24,979 nt of DNA. Origin: JBBQNY01 sp038221545 (GTDB taxonomy: Bacteria; Pseudomonadota; Gammaproteobacteria; Xanthomonadales; Ahniellaceae). The notes under the pieces are model-generated. The model was not told the origin of the DNA and made no database searches. It was given only the letters and a program-made list of their open reading frames with translations. The stretch is from contig JBBRIE010000017.1 in the NCBI GenBank assembly GCA_038221545.1, positions 1-24,979 on the forward strand, in the 5' to 3' direction. The position numbers were made by a program, and so were the translations under genes. Below, piece after piece: positions 18,701-24,979 of the stretch; position 1 is the stretch's first letter; the number at the start of each line of letters is the position of its first letter.

Positions 18701-18715
18701 CGACGTCCGGCGTCG

Positions 18716-19096
18716 TCATGCCCTGGGCGCGCAGTAGGCTGCGTACAGGGCCTGCATGACACCCAGCGCTGGTCCGTCCGCCAGCGAGTAGAAGATCGTC
18801 TGCGACTGACGGCGTGTGGTCACCATCGCAAGTTCACGCAACACCGCCAGATGCTGCGACAGCGCGGACATGCTCAGACCCACCTGCTGCTGCAATTCGC
18901 CGACGGAAGCCTCGCCGTCGACCAGTCGGCACATCACCAGCAGACGCGCGGGGTGCGCCAAAGCCTTGAGGAGCCCCGAGGCGGCGGCGGCATGCTGGAC
19001 CATCTCCGCGGCATCAGGCAGTTTGCGCACCGGCGCAGACAGCCTGGGCTTTGCAACACCGTTGTCACCGCCAGGCTTCGCAGTCATGGTGGACAT
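18716..19096 (-). CDS. bigR: Persulfide-sensing ArsR-family repressor (BigR/SqrR type), copy 1
   Basis: This 126-aa winged-helix regulator has 'QQQVGLSMSALSQHLAVLRELAMVTTRRQSQTIFYSL' (about 69-105) as the DNA-binding helices and wing. C56 (LLVMCRLVDGE) and C122 (YAAYCAP) are 66 residues apart, exactly the C42-C108 spacing of Xylella BigR and close to SqrR, whose cysteines join by a disulfide or tetrasulfide bridge when persulfide is present. It is divergent from a persulfide dioxygenase gene, as bigR and blh are in Xylella and Agrobacterium. The ATG 19096 lies inside a TAAAT/ATTTA dyad, suggesting autorepression. An ATG at 19087 is an alternative. An N-terminal extension of about 14 residues is Gly/Pro/Lys-rich. 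Confidence 0.85.
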   Translation of the reverse strand: MSTMTAKPGGDNGVAKPRLSAPVRKLPDAAEMVQHAAAASGLLKALAHPARLLVMCRLVDGEASVGELQQQVGLSMSALSQHLAVLRELAMVTTRRQSQTIFYSLADGPALGVMQALYAAYCAPRA

Positions 19097-19127
19097 TAAA
19101 TTTGGCCGACGCTCATTTAGCTACAAT
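19096..19127. promoter_or_regulatory. Divergent promoter/operator between bigR and blh
   Basis: The 56-nt gap holds TAAAT (from about 19097) and ATTTA (19115-19119) as an inverted repeat spaced about 13 nt. TACAAT (19122-19127) is a good -10 for the dioxygenase gene; its -35 is weak. BigR is known to bind A/T-rich dyads between bigR and blh, so this is the likely site. Confidence 0.55.
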
Positions 19128-19152
19128 GTGAATCGAGCGCAAGCGGCCCGTA

Positions 19153-20025
19153 ATGAACCCCCAGATCGAATCCTTCCGCGATCCACTGACCTCCACCTTC
19201 AGCTACGTCGTGTATGACGCGCCGGGCGGGCATGCGGCGATCATCGATCCGGTCCTCGACTACGATGGCCCCTCCGCGCGAACAGGTACCGCGTTGGCGG
19301 ACCGCCTGCTCGCGTTCGTGCGCAAGCACGACCTGAAGGTCGACTGGATCCTGGAGACGCATGCCCACGCCGATCACCTGAGCGCGGGCGGCTATCTGCG
19401 CGACCAGCTTGGCGCGAAGCTGGCGATCGGACGCGGAATCATCGCCGTGCAGGAACGCTTCAAGCAACTGTTCAATCTCGGCCCGGATTTCGTGGCCGAC
19501 GGCAACCAGTTCGACCATCTGTTCAACGAGGGCGAAACCTTCACGATTGGGGGACTGGCCGGCCACACATTGGCGACACCTGGCCATACCGATGACAGCC
19601 TCACCTATGTGATCGGCGATGCCGCTTTCATTGGCGACACCATGTTTGCGCCCGACACGGGCACGGGGCGTTGTGATTTCCCTGGCGGGGATGCGCACAA
19701 GCTCTGGGACTCGATCCACAAGATCTTCGAGTTGCGCTCTGACACGCGGATCTTCCTGTGTCACGACTACCCGCCCGGCGGCCGCGAGCCGGCTGCGCAG
19801 ACATCGGTCGCTGCGCAGCAAACCAGCAACGTGCATGTGCGAGACGGTGTCTCTCAAGCCGACTTCGTCCGCATGCGTAACGAGCGCGATGCCTCCTTGC
19901 CAGAACCCAAACTGATTCTGCCCGCCCTGCAGGTGAATATCCGCGGCGGGCGGTTGCCGCCACCGGATGGCAACGGCATCAGTTACCTGCGCCTGCCGCT
20001 GAACCAGATCGGGCACGACGCATGA
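19153..20025 (+). CDS. blh: Persulfide dioxygenase, Blh/ETHE1-like metallo-beta-lactamase fold
   Basis: This 290-aa cytosolic enzyme oxidises glutathione persulfide to sulfite. The metallo-beta-lactamase motif THAHADH lies at 69-75 (H70, H72, D74, H75). H145 (TPGHTDDS), D162 (FIGDTMF) and H204 (FLCHDY) complete the metal site; ETHE1-class enzymes use one Fe with two His and one Asp. 'FAPDTGTGRCDFPGGDA' (165-181) and 'HDYPPGGRE' (204-212) are typical of the persulfide dioxygenase group rather than of hydrolases. Unlike Xylella Blh it has no N-terminal phosphatase-like domain. The ribosome site is weak. It is divergent from its likely repressor. The product sulfite and the sulfide enzyme encoded 1.3 kb away make a coherent pathway. 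Confidence 0.88.
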   Translation: MNPQIESFRDPLTSTFSYVVYDAPGGHAAIIDPVLDYDGPSARTGTALADRLLAFVRKHDLKVDWILETHAHADHLSAGGYLRDQLGAKLAIGRGIIAVQERFKQLFNLGPDFVADGNQFDHLFNEGETFTIGGLAGHTLATPGHTDDSLTYVIGDAAFIGDTMFAPDTGTGRCDFPGGDAHKLWDSIHKIFELRSDTRIFLCHDYPPGGREPAAQTSVAAQQTSNVHVRDGVSQADFVRMRNERDASLPEPKLILPALQVNIRGGRLPPPDGNGISYLRLPLNQIGHDA

Positions 20026-20394
20026 CTGGCGGGATGAGTGCTCTGGCTTGATACCGTCGCCGCCTGGCTCGAGGTCAGCTGCCTCATCGAGGGTCCGACC
20101 TGCCGGAAGCGGGACACTGCCTGAGCTCGGGCTCGTTCCTCCAGGCTGGGCGCCGTCGCGGTATCGGCCACCCGCAAGCGCCATGGCCGAGCACCGAGCG
20201 GTTGCACGCGAGCGGGGCTGCTTCCGGTCAGGGAAGCGTTCGCTGACAGCCCCGGCGCGACTGCGGAACGATGAGGACCAGGCGCCGCTCGCGGTGATCG
20301 GACGAGGATCCTCCGCCAAACAGCACTGCGACGTACGGGACCCTCTGCGCGCCCGTCCACACACCCCGCTCCCGAACCTGGTCGGACACTGGGC
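20026..20394. other. Convergent spacer between blh and the second repressor, no supported gene
   Basis: About 370 nt lie between converging genes. Frames open on both strands lack any recognisable motif and are Arg/Pro/Ser-rich, as expected by chance at this GC content. Only a 10-bp palindrome GAGGATCCTC (20304-20313) stands out. No intrinsic terminator with a U-tract was found. Confidence 0.45.
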
Positions 20395-20748
20395 TTACTC
20401 GCACAGCGGGCGGTCAGCCGCGCAATAGATGCTGTGCAGCGTGTCGATGATGCGCTGCGCCGGGCCTTCGCGCAGCGAATAGTAGATCGTCTGTGCCTCG
20501 CGCCGGGTCGTCACCAGACCGTCCTCGCGCATTACCGCCAGATGCTGCGACAACGCCGACTGACTCAGGTCGAGACGCGCGTTGAGCTCGCTCACCGAGC
20601 GTTCGCCTTCTACCAGCAGGCACAGCAGCATCAGCCGCTTCTCGTGGCCGAGCACCTTGAGCTGGCGCGCGGCCTCGACGGCGTGGGCGCGCATCGACTC
20701 GGGATCGATCGGGGCCGTGGCGGCGCGCGGCTTGCGGGCGGCATTCAT
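20395..20748 (-). CDS. Persulfide-sensing ArsR-family repressor (BigR/SqrR type), copy 2
   Basis: This 117-aa winged-helix repressor contains 'LDLSQSALSQHLAVMREDGLVTTRREAQTIYYSL' (about 59-92). C43 (MLLCLLVEGERSV) and C109 (HSIYCAAD) are again 66 apart, numbered almost as in BigR (C42/C108); a third Cys, C116, is in the tail. It shares the SALSQHLAV and TTRR-QTI-YSL segments with the first repressor, so the two are paralogs but clearly diverged. It follows the rhodanese gene by 10 nt, with a GAGAAG ribosome site in the rhodanese 3' end. The likely targets are the palindromes upstream of the rhodanese/SQR pair. Confidence 0.87.
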   Translation of the reverse strand: MNAARKPRAATAPIDPESMRAHAVEAARQLKVLGHEKRLMLLCLLVEGERSVSELNARLDLSQSALSQHLAVMREDGLVTTRREAQTIYYSLREGPAQRIIDTLHSIYCAADRPLCE

Positions 20749-20758
20749 CGGGGTCTTC

Positions 20759-21145
20759 TCAATGCATGGTCAGCGGCAGACCGCCGGCGGTCCAGTCGCT
20801 GATGCCGCCAGCGATCGAGCGGACATCGGTGAAACCCAGTCGCTGCAGACTGAGTGCGGCCAACGCCGAGCGGCCGCCGGTGCGGCAATAGACGACGAGC
20901 GACTGGTTCCTGTGCGACAGCGCGGGCTCGCGGACGTTCGCCACGGCCGGATGGGCATCGACCTGGAACTCGAGCACGCCACGCGGAATGTTGACCGCGC
21001 CGGCGATATGGCCGGTGTCGTATTCGGCCGGTTCCCTGACGTCGATCAGGATGCTGTCGGCGGGATCGGCGGCAAACGCCTGGGGCGAGATCTCGCGGAT
21101 CTGGCGGAGGGCATCGGCGACAAGGTCGGCGGCGGTCTGGGTCAT
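20759..21145 (-). CDS. Single-domain rhodanese (sulfurtransferase)
   Basis: This 128-aa rhodanese carries sulfane sulfur on the loop cysteine C87 in CRTGGRS (87-93), preceded by 'LVVYC'. 'ILIDVREPAEYDTGHIAGAVNIPRG' (32-56) is the conserved CH2 region and 'GGISDWTAGGLPL' (113-125) closes the domain. The loop resembles that of the rhodanese domain of YgaP. It would move sulfur between glutathione persulfide, thiosulfate and sulfite during sulfide oxidation. It is the first gene of a two-gene operon with the repressor and is divergent from the SQR operon. A GGAG site precedes ATG 21145. Confidence 0.9.
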   Translation of the reverse strand: MTQTAADLVADALRQIREISPQAFAADPADSILIDVREPAEYDTGHIAGAVNIPRGVLEFQVDAHPAVANVREPALSHRNQSLVVYCRTGGRSALAALSLQRLGFTDVRSIAGGISDWTAGGLPLTMH

Positions 21146-21178
21146 CGGGAGTCTCCGGTCGGAGGGTCAATATATCAG

Positions 21179-21210
21179 TTGACACTAATATTAGTACAGT
21201 CTAAATTAGA
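21179..21210 (+). promoter_or_regulatory. SQR-operon promoter with two palindromic operators
   Basis: TTGACA (21179-21184) and TAAATT (21202-21207) are spaced by 17 nt, a strong sigma70-type promoter reading towards sqr. The perfect palindrome ACTAATATTAGT (21184-21195) lies between them, and TCTAAATTAGA (21200-21210) covers the -10. Both carry CTAA/TTAG arms. A bound repressor would block the promoter, and the site is shared with the rhodanese gene on the other strand. Confidence 0.8.
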
Positions 21211-21298
21211 GCTGTGTTTCGCGACTCCGGCTGATCCGTGTCAATGAACTCCACCGGGCTACGGGTGATAACGACAACAACCAACGAGGAAATGATCA

Positions 21299-22597
21299 AT
21301 GGCCAGGATCGTGGTGCTGGGAGCAGGACTTGGTGGCATGGCTGCAGCCTACGAGTTGCGTGAGACGCTGGGCAAGGCGCATGCGATCGACGTGGTGGGT
21401 CTGGGCGACAGGTTCAGCTTCACCCCCTCCAACCCGTGGCTTGCGGTGGGCTGGCGCAAGCCCGACGAGATCACCCTGGATGCAGGCAGGCACCTGGGCG
21501 ACAAGGGCATTGCCTTTCACGGTTCCGGTGCGCAGCGCATCGACGCCGAAGCGCGCCGGGTGCACACCGGTGCTGGTGTGGCGCTGGACTACGACTATCT
21601 GCTGATCTGCACCGGTCCGAAGCTGGCGTTCGACGAGGTGCCTGGCAGCGGTCCCGAGGGCGGCCACACGCATTCGATCTGCACGACGCCGCATGCGCAG
21701 CAGACGTGGACGGCGTACGAGGAGTTCCTCAGGAATCCCGGTCCGATCGTGGTCGGCGCGGTGCAGGGCGCGAGCTGCTTCGGCCCGGCCTACGAGTTCG
21801 CGATGATCCTCGACGCCGACCTGCGCAAGCGCAAGTTGCGCGACCGGGTGCCGATGACGTTCGTCACCAGTGAGCCGTACATCGGCCACATGGGCCTCGG
21901 CGGCGTCGGCGACTCCAAAGGGCTGATGGAATCGGAGATGCGCCAGCGCCACATCAAATGGATCACCAACGCGAAGGTGCAGGAAGTGCGCCCGGGCGAA
22001 GTGGTCGCGGTCGAGCACGACGCGCAAGGCCAGCCGCTGCGCGAGCACGTACTGCCGTTCACGTTCTCGATGCTGCTGCCTGCATTCAAGGGTGTGGACG
22101 CGGTCGCGGCGATAGACGGCCTGTGCAATCCGCGCGGCTTCGTGATCGTCGACCGGCACCAGCGCAGCCCGAAGTACCCGCAGATCTTCGCTGCCGGAGT
22201 TTGCGTGGCGATCCCGCCCGTCGAAGTCACCACGATTCCGACCGGCGCGCCCAAGACCGGCTTCATGATCGAATCGATGGTCACCACCATCGTGCGCAAC
22301 ATCCAGGCCGAGTTGCAGGGCAAGCCCGCCGATTTCGAAGGCACCTGGAATGCGGTGTGCCTGGCCGACATGGGCGATACCGGCGTGGCATTCGTCGCGC
22401 TGCCGCAAATTCCGCCGCGCAACGTGACCTGGACCAAGGTCGGCAAATGGGTGCACGTGGCCAAGGTCGGCTTCGAGAAGTACTTCCTCTACAAGATGCG
22501 CCACGGCACCTCGGAACCGGTCTACGAGAAATACATCCTCGGCCTGCTCGGCATCGAGCGCGTCAAGACCCGCGCGAAACAGGATCACAAGACCTGA
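21299..22597 (+). CDS. sqr: Sulfide:quinone oxidoreductase
   Basis: This 432-aa FAD enzyme oxidises sulfide and passes electrons to quinone. The dinucleotide-binding motif is GAGLGGMAAAYEL (8-20). C128, C160 (QGASCFGPAYEF) and C354 (NAVCLADMGDTG) match C128, C160 and C356 of Acidithiobacillus ferrooxidans SQR, including the C160-C356 pair that bridges sulfur in the active site. 'AAGVCVAIPPVEVTTIPTGAPKTGFM' (298-323) is the conserved FAD/quinone-side segment. The C-terminal amphipathic region (KVGFEKYFLYKMRHG) likely docks to the cytoplasmic membrane. A GAGGA site precedes the ATG. It begins an operon with cytochrome b561 and the YgaP-type gene, driven from the operator-bearing promoter at 21179. 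Confidence 0.93.
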   Translation: MARIVVLGAGLGGMAAAYELRETLGKAHAIDVVGLGDRFSFTPSNPWLAVGWRKPDEITLDAGRHLGDKGIAFHGSGAQRIDAEARRVHTGAGVALDYDYLLICTGPKLAFDEVPGSGPEGGHTHSICTTPHAQQTWTAYEEFLRNPGPIVVGAVQGASCFGPAYEFAMILDADLRKRKLRDRVPMTFVTSEPYIGHMGLGGVGDSKGLMESEMRQRHIKWITNAKVQEVRPGEVVAVEHDAQGQPLREHVLPFTFSMLLPAFKGVDAVAAIDGLCNPRGFVIVDRHQRSPKYPQIFAAGVCVAIPPVEVTTIPTGAPKTGFMIESMVTTIVRNIQAELQGKPADFEGTWNAVCLADMGDTGVAFVALPQIPPRNVTWTKVGKWVHVAKVGFEKYFLYKMRHGTSEPVYEKYILGLLGIERVKTRAKQDHKT

Positions 22598-22645
22598 CAC
22601 ACCGCTCCCATGCGCCAGCAATCACCTCACAAATCGAGCAACGCC

Positions 22646-23206
22646 ATGATCTGGAAAAACACCACGGATCGCTTTGGAAGGCTGTCGATCGGCATGCACT
22701 GGTTGATGCTCCTGCTGCTGGTCGGCGTGTATGCGTGCATCGAACTGCGCGAATACTTTCCCAGGGGAAGCGATCTGCGCGAGGGCTTGAAGGCGTGGCA
22801 CTTCATGCTCGGCCTGAGTGTGTTCGCGCTGGTCTTCGTGCGACTGGCCATCCGGCTCGCCGGGCCCACGCCGCGCATCCAGCCGGAACTGCCTGCGTGG
22901 CAGCGGCATTTCGCCCGACTGATGCATGCGTTGCTCTACATCTTCATGGTCGTGATGCCGGTGCTCGGCTGGCTGACGCTCAGCGCCGAAGGCAAGTCGA
23001 TTCCGTTTTTTGGGCTGCAACTTCCGGCGCTCATCGGCCCGGACAAAGCATTCGCGCACTCGGTGCAGGAAATCCACGAAACCATCGGGACGATCGGCTA
23101 CTACCTGATAGGCCTGCATGCGGTGGCAGCGTTGTTCCATCACTACCTGATGCGCGACAACACGTTGCTACGCATGTTGCCGCATCGCGGTCATCGGACG
23201 GACTAG
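22646..23206 (+). CDS. Cytochrome b561-family protein
   Basis: This 186-aa inner-membrane protein has four helices and the His pattern of bacterial cytochrome b561 (YodB/CybB type): 'GMHWLM' in helix 1, 'KAWHFMLGL' in helix 2, 'LMHALLYIFMVVMPVLGWLTL' in helix 3, and 'IHETIGTIGYYLIGLHAVAALFHHYL' in helix 4. These His residues bind two b-haems. The family moves electrons between quinol and periplasmic or cytosolic partners. It lies 48 nt after sqr, so it may handle electrons from sulfide oxidation or restore quinone balance (inference). ATG 22646 is chosen because translation begins close to helix 1; an in-frame ATG at 22610 adds 12 polar residues. Confidence 0.88.
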   Translation: MIWKNTTDRFGRLSIGMHWLMLLLLVGVYACIELREYFPRGSDLREGLKAWHFMLGLSVFALVFVRLAIRLAGPTPRIQPELPAWQRHFARLMHALLYIFMVVMPVLGWLTLSAEGKSIPFFGLQLPALIGPDKAFAHSVQEIHETIGTIGYYLIGLHAVAALFHHYLMRDNTLLRMLPHRGHRTD

Positions 23207-23307
23207 CCAGCATGGAAACGCGATGGCGCACGCCGACAGCCATATTCTCGGATTCGGGAAAACCGAAGCCGCTATCGACAGCAAACCCTCAGTCAAAGGA
23301 AACAAAC

Positions 23308-23523
23308 ATGAGTCTCGAACGTGCCGTAATGGCCTTTGCCGGCGTGATGATCCTCATCAGCATCGCCCTGACCCAACTCATATCGCCATGGTGGTGGCTG
23401 CTGACCGCGTTTGTCGGCGTGAACCTGCTGCAGTCCAGCTTCACCGGCTTCTGTCCCGCCGCGATGGTCATGCGCAAGCTCGGCGTCGGCACGGGCGTCG
23501 CCGCGGGATGCGACTACAAGTGA
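23308..23523 (+). CDS. YgaP-type small membrane protein (DUF2892)
   Basis: This 71-aa protein has two hydrophobic helices: residues 7-25 (VMAFAGVMILISIALTQLI) and about 28-45. The loop 'FTGFCPAAMVMRKLGV' with its Cys is typical of the membrane half of YgaP. The C-terminal Cys (AAGCDYK) is also typical. In E. coli YgaP a rhodanese domain is fused to this membrane part. Here the rhodanese is encoded separately on the other side of the promoter. The start has a clear AAAGGA site. Together they may form a membrane sulfurtransferase. Confidence 0.87.
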   Translation: MSLERAVMAFAGVMILISIALTQLISPWWWLLTAFVGVNLLQSSFTGFCPAAMVMRKLGVGTGVAAGCDYK

Positions 23524-23557
23524 GCCGGACCCAGGGACTGCGAGGAGAATGATCACG

Positions 23558-24640
23558 ATGGTGCGGATGCGTGCGATCCTCGCCACCGGTGTGCTGTTGG
23601 CATTGGCAGCCTGTGGCAGCGAACCGGCGGTGTCGGTGCTGCCACCGTTGCCGAAGCTGGCGACGATCACGCTGCAGGCCGGCGGCGACGCCCGCGGCCG
23701 CAGCTGGGAGGGTGTGGTCGAGGCGGTGCAGCAGGCCGCCTTGACCGCGCAGACCGCCGGCCGCGTCACCGTGGTCAACGTCGACGTCAATGACCGCGTC
23801 GCCCAGGGCGACGTGCTGCTGCGCCTGACCGCGGTCGAGCAGCAGGCCGGCGCGAACACCGCGGCCGCGCAGCTGCGCGCAGCGCAAGCGGCTGCCACCG
23901 AGGCGGCGGCCAACTACCGGCGTTACGCCGCCTTGGGCGCCGGCCAGTACGTGGCGCGCGCGCAGATCGACCAGGCGCGTGCGGCGCGCGACAGCGCCAC
24001 TGCCGCGCGCGACGCCGCGCGTGCGCAGCTCGCGCAGGCCGGCCAGCAGACCGAGTACACGGTGATCCGTGCGCCGTTCGCCGGCATCGTCAGCGCGCGC
24101 CAGGTGGAGCCGGGCGAGAGCGTGGCGCCAGGTCAGCCATTGATGGTGGTGTACGCCCCGGGGGCGCTGCGCATCGAGGTGCAGGTGCCGCAGGCCGATG
24201 CCGTAGCAATCCGCGCCGCCAGTCGCGCGCACGTCGTGCTAGCCGACGGCCGCCGCATCCAGGCCGCCGAGGTCACGGTATTTCCCGCTGCCGATCCGGC
24301 CACCCACAGCGTCGGCGTGCGTGTGACGCTGCCGGACGCCGCCGATCTGCCGCAGCCCGGCGCGACGGCCAAGGTCGTGTTCCCGATCAACGCCGGCCCC
24401 GGTGGCCAGCTGCTGCGCGTTCCCGCCAGCGCGCTCGCGCAGCGCGGCGAGGTCAGTGGCGTGTACGTGCTCACCGGCAACCGGCTCGCGCTGCGCCAGG
24501 TGCGGCTTGGCCAGCGCAGCGGCGACCAGGTCGAGGTGATCGCGGGCCTGAAGGCCGGCGAGCAGGTCGCGGCCGATCCGGTCGCGGCGCTGCAGGCATT
24601 GGCCGCGCAGCGCAAGGCCGGCGGCAATGCCCATGACTGA
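23558..24640 (+). CDS. RND efflux periplasmic adaptor lipoprotein
   Basis: This 360-aa membrane-fusion protein carries a lipobox ending at C19 (LALAACGS). A barrel-sandwich region 'AALTAQTAGRVTVVNVDVNDRVAQGD' starts it. A long Ala/Gln-rich helical hairpin (about 100-165) follows, then 'RAPFAGIVSARQVEPGESVAPGQ', a beta-barrel and the membrane-proximal domain. It lacks the heavy-metal-binding segment seen in the CusB adaptor, so substrates are probably not copper. The ATG 23558 gives a normal ribosome spacing from GAGGAG; ATG 23549 lies too close to it. It follows the YgaP-type gene by 34 nt in the same direction, so the pair appears part of the sulfide operon. The outer-membrane partner is not visible. 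Confidence 0.85.
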   Translation: MVRMRAILATGVLLALAACGSEPAVSVLPPLPKLATITLQAGGDARGRSWEGVVEAVQQAALTAQTAGRVTVVNVDVNDRVAQGDVLLRLTAVEQQAGANTAAAQLRAAQAAATEAAANYRRYAALGAGQYVARAQIDQARAARDSATAARDAARAQLAQAGQQTEYTVIRAPFAGIVSARQVEPGESVAPGQPLMVVYAPGALRIEVQVPQADAVAIRAASRAHVVLADGRRIQAAEVTVFPAADPATHSVGVRVTLPDAADLPQPGATAKVVFPINAGPGGQLLRVPASALAQRGEVSGVYVLTGNRLALRQVRLGQRSGDQVEVIAGLKAGEQVAADPVAALQALAAQRKAGGNAHD

Positions 24641-24979
24641 CGCGGCGCCGGTCGCCCGCATGGGCGTGTCGGGCCGCCTCGCCGCCGCGTTCCAGGCCAA
24701 CCCGCTGACGCCGGTGCTGGCGATCCTCGGCCTGCTGTTGGGGCTGGTCGCGGTGCTGATCACGCCGCGCGAGGAAGAGCCGCAGATCGACGTGACCATG
24801 GCCAACGTGTTCGTGCCGTTCGCCGGCGCCAGCGCGCGCGATGTCGAGCAACTGGTCAGCACGCCGCTGGAGCAGAAACTGCTGGAAATCGAGGGCGTCA
24901 AGCATGTCTACTCGATCAGCCGCCCCGGCATGGCGGTGCTCACGGTCGAGTACACGGTCGGCGTGGAGCGCCAGACGGC
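24627..24979 (+). CDS. RND efflux pump (HAE1-like), N-terminus only
   Basis: The first 117 residues are present. The cytoplasmic start leads to helix 1 (PLTPVLAILGLLLGLVAVLIT, about 26-46). 'PREEEPQIDVTMANVFVPFAGASARDVEQLVSTPLEQKLLEIEGVKHVYS' is the first porter repeat of RND pumps and resembles the AcrB/HAE branch more than CusA. Its start overlaps the adaptor stop by 14 nt (ATG 24627; ATG 24633 is an in-frame alternative). It is truncated by the window end, so substrate class cannot be assigned. Confidence 0.85.
   Translation, partial: MPMTDAAPVARMGVSGRLAAAFQANPLTPVLAILGLLLGLVAVLITPREEEPQIDVTMANVFVPFAGASARDVEQLVSTPLEQKLLEIEGVKHVYSISRPGMAVLTVEYTVGVERQT

Larger units (their letters stand above)
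18274..18715. other. Upstream region of the copper operon, no supported gene
   Basis: This 442-nt stretch has no reading frame with recognisable motifs on either strand; short frames are Arg/Ala-rich. It should hold the cus promoter. An inverted repeat CTGTG-ACCGA-CACAG (18390-18404) lies about 117 nt upstream of the first gene and could be an operator. I see no CueR-type ACCTTCC/GGAAGGT dyad and no CusR box. A run of four CCCGCG-type hexamers (18678-18700) and a small CGACG/CGTCG hairpin (18701-18715) follow the repressor gene that ends at 18716. Confidence 0.45.

Noticed and set aside
20304..20313. GAGGATCCTC palindrome
   Set aside because: A 10-bp palindrome in a spacer of this size is compatible with chance, and no promoter or gene is linked to it.
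19117..20364. 415-codon minus-strand open frame opposite the dioxygenase
   Set aside because: It covers the bigR/blh promoter and the coding strand of a metallo-beta-lactamase with intact catalytic residues, so it is a shadow.

Overview
The window is high-GC, densely coded DNA from a Gram-negative bacterium with an outer membrane. It has a TonB-dependent receptor, a Porin_O_P channel and two RND export systems. Gene style points to a gammaproteobacterium near Xanthomonadales/Lysobacterales: a xanthomonad-like 'GxxxxxGxG...FTYDxxGxxxWL' domain in a secreted protein, and a Cys/Met-rich small protein ahead of the copper operon. This placement is inference only. The window is a chain of nutrient-acquisition and metal/sulfide-stress operons. 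No tRNA, rRNA, CRISPR array, IS element or phage gene was recognised.

Region 1 (1-6970, all minus strand) is a phosphate-starvation block: the N-terminus of PstS, an OprO/OprP-type porin, a secreted beta-helix-like protein and a 1002-aa TonB-dependent receptor. Each has its own PhoB-box-like sequence (two 7-bp half-sites, 11-bp period) followed at a constant 10 nt by a -10-like hexamer. The four genes therefore look like separately transcribed members of one Pho regulon.

Region 2 (7063-9079, minus) is an arsenic operon arsR-arsI-arsC-aqpS. Its genes touch or overlap by a few bases, and an inverted-repeat operator lies ahead of arsR. No ArsB or Acr3 pump is present, so the aquaporin is the only visible exit route.

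Region 3 (9360-18273, minus) is a Cu(I)/Ag(I) efflux operon: a small Cys/Met-rich exported protein, CusC, CusB, CusA, two paralogous PepSY membrane proteins and an ATP-grasp-like protein whose motifs appear in circularly permuted order. Junctions from cusC to the second PepSY gene are 4-nt overlaps or gaps of about 10 nt.

Region 4 (18716-24979) handles sulfide and persulfide. A BigR/SqrR-type repressor is divergent from a Blh/ETHE1-type persulfide dioxygenase. A second such repressor, in an operon with a rhodanese, is divergent from sulfide:quinone oxidoreductase, cytochrome b561, a YgaP-type membrane protein and an RND adaptor/pump pair that runs off the end. Both repressors have two cysteines 66 residues apart, the spacing of the BigR thiol switch. 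The second divergent promoter has palindromic operators inside a TTGACA-N17-TAAATT promoter.

The least explained parts are the permuted ATP-grasp protein and PepSY pair at the end of the copper operon, the secreted-protein/TonB-receptor pair under Pho control, and the RND pump attached to a sulfide-oxidation operon.
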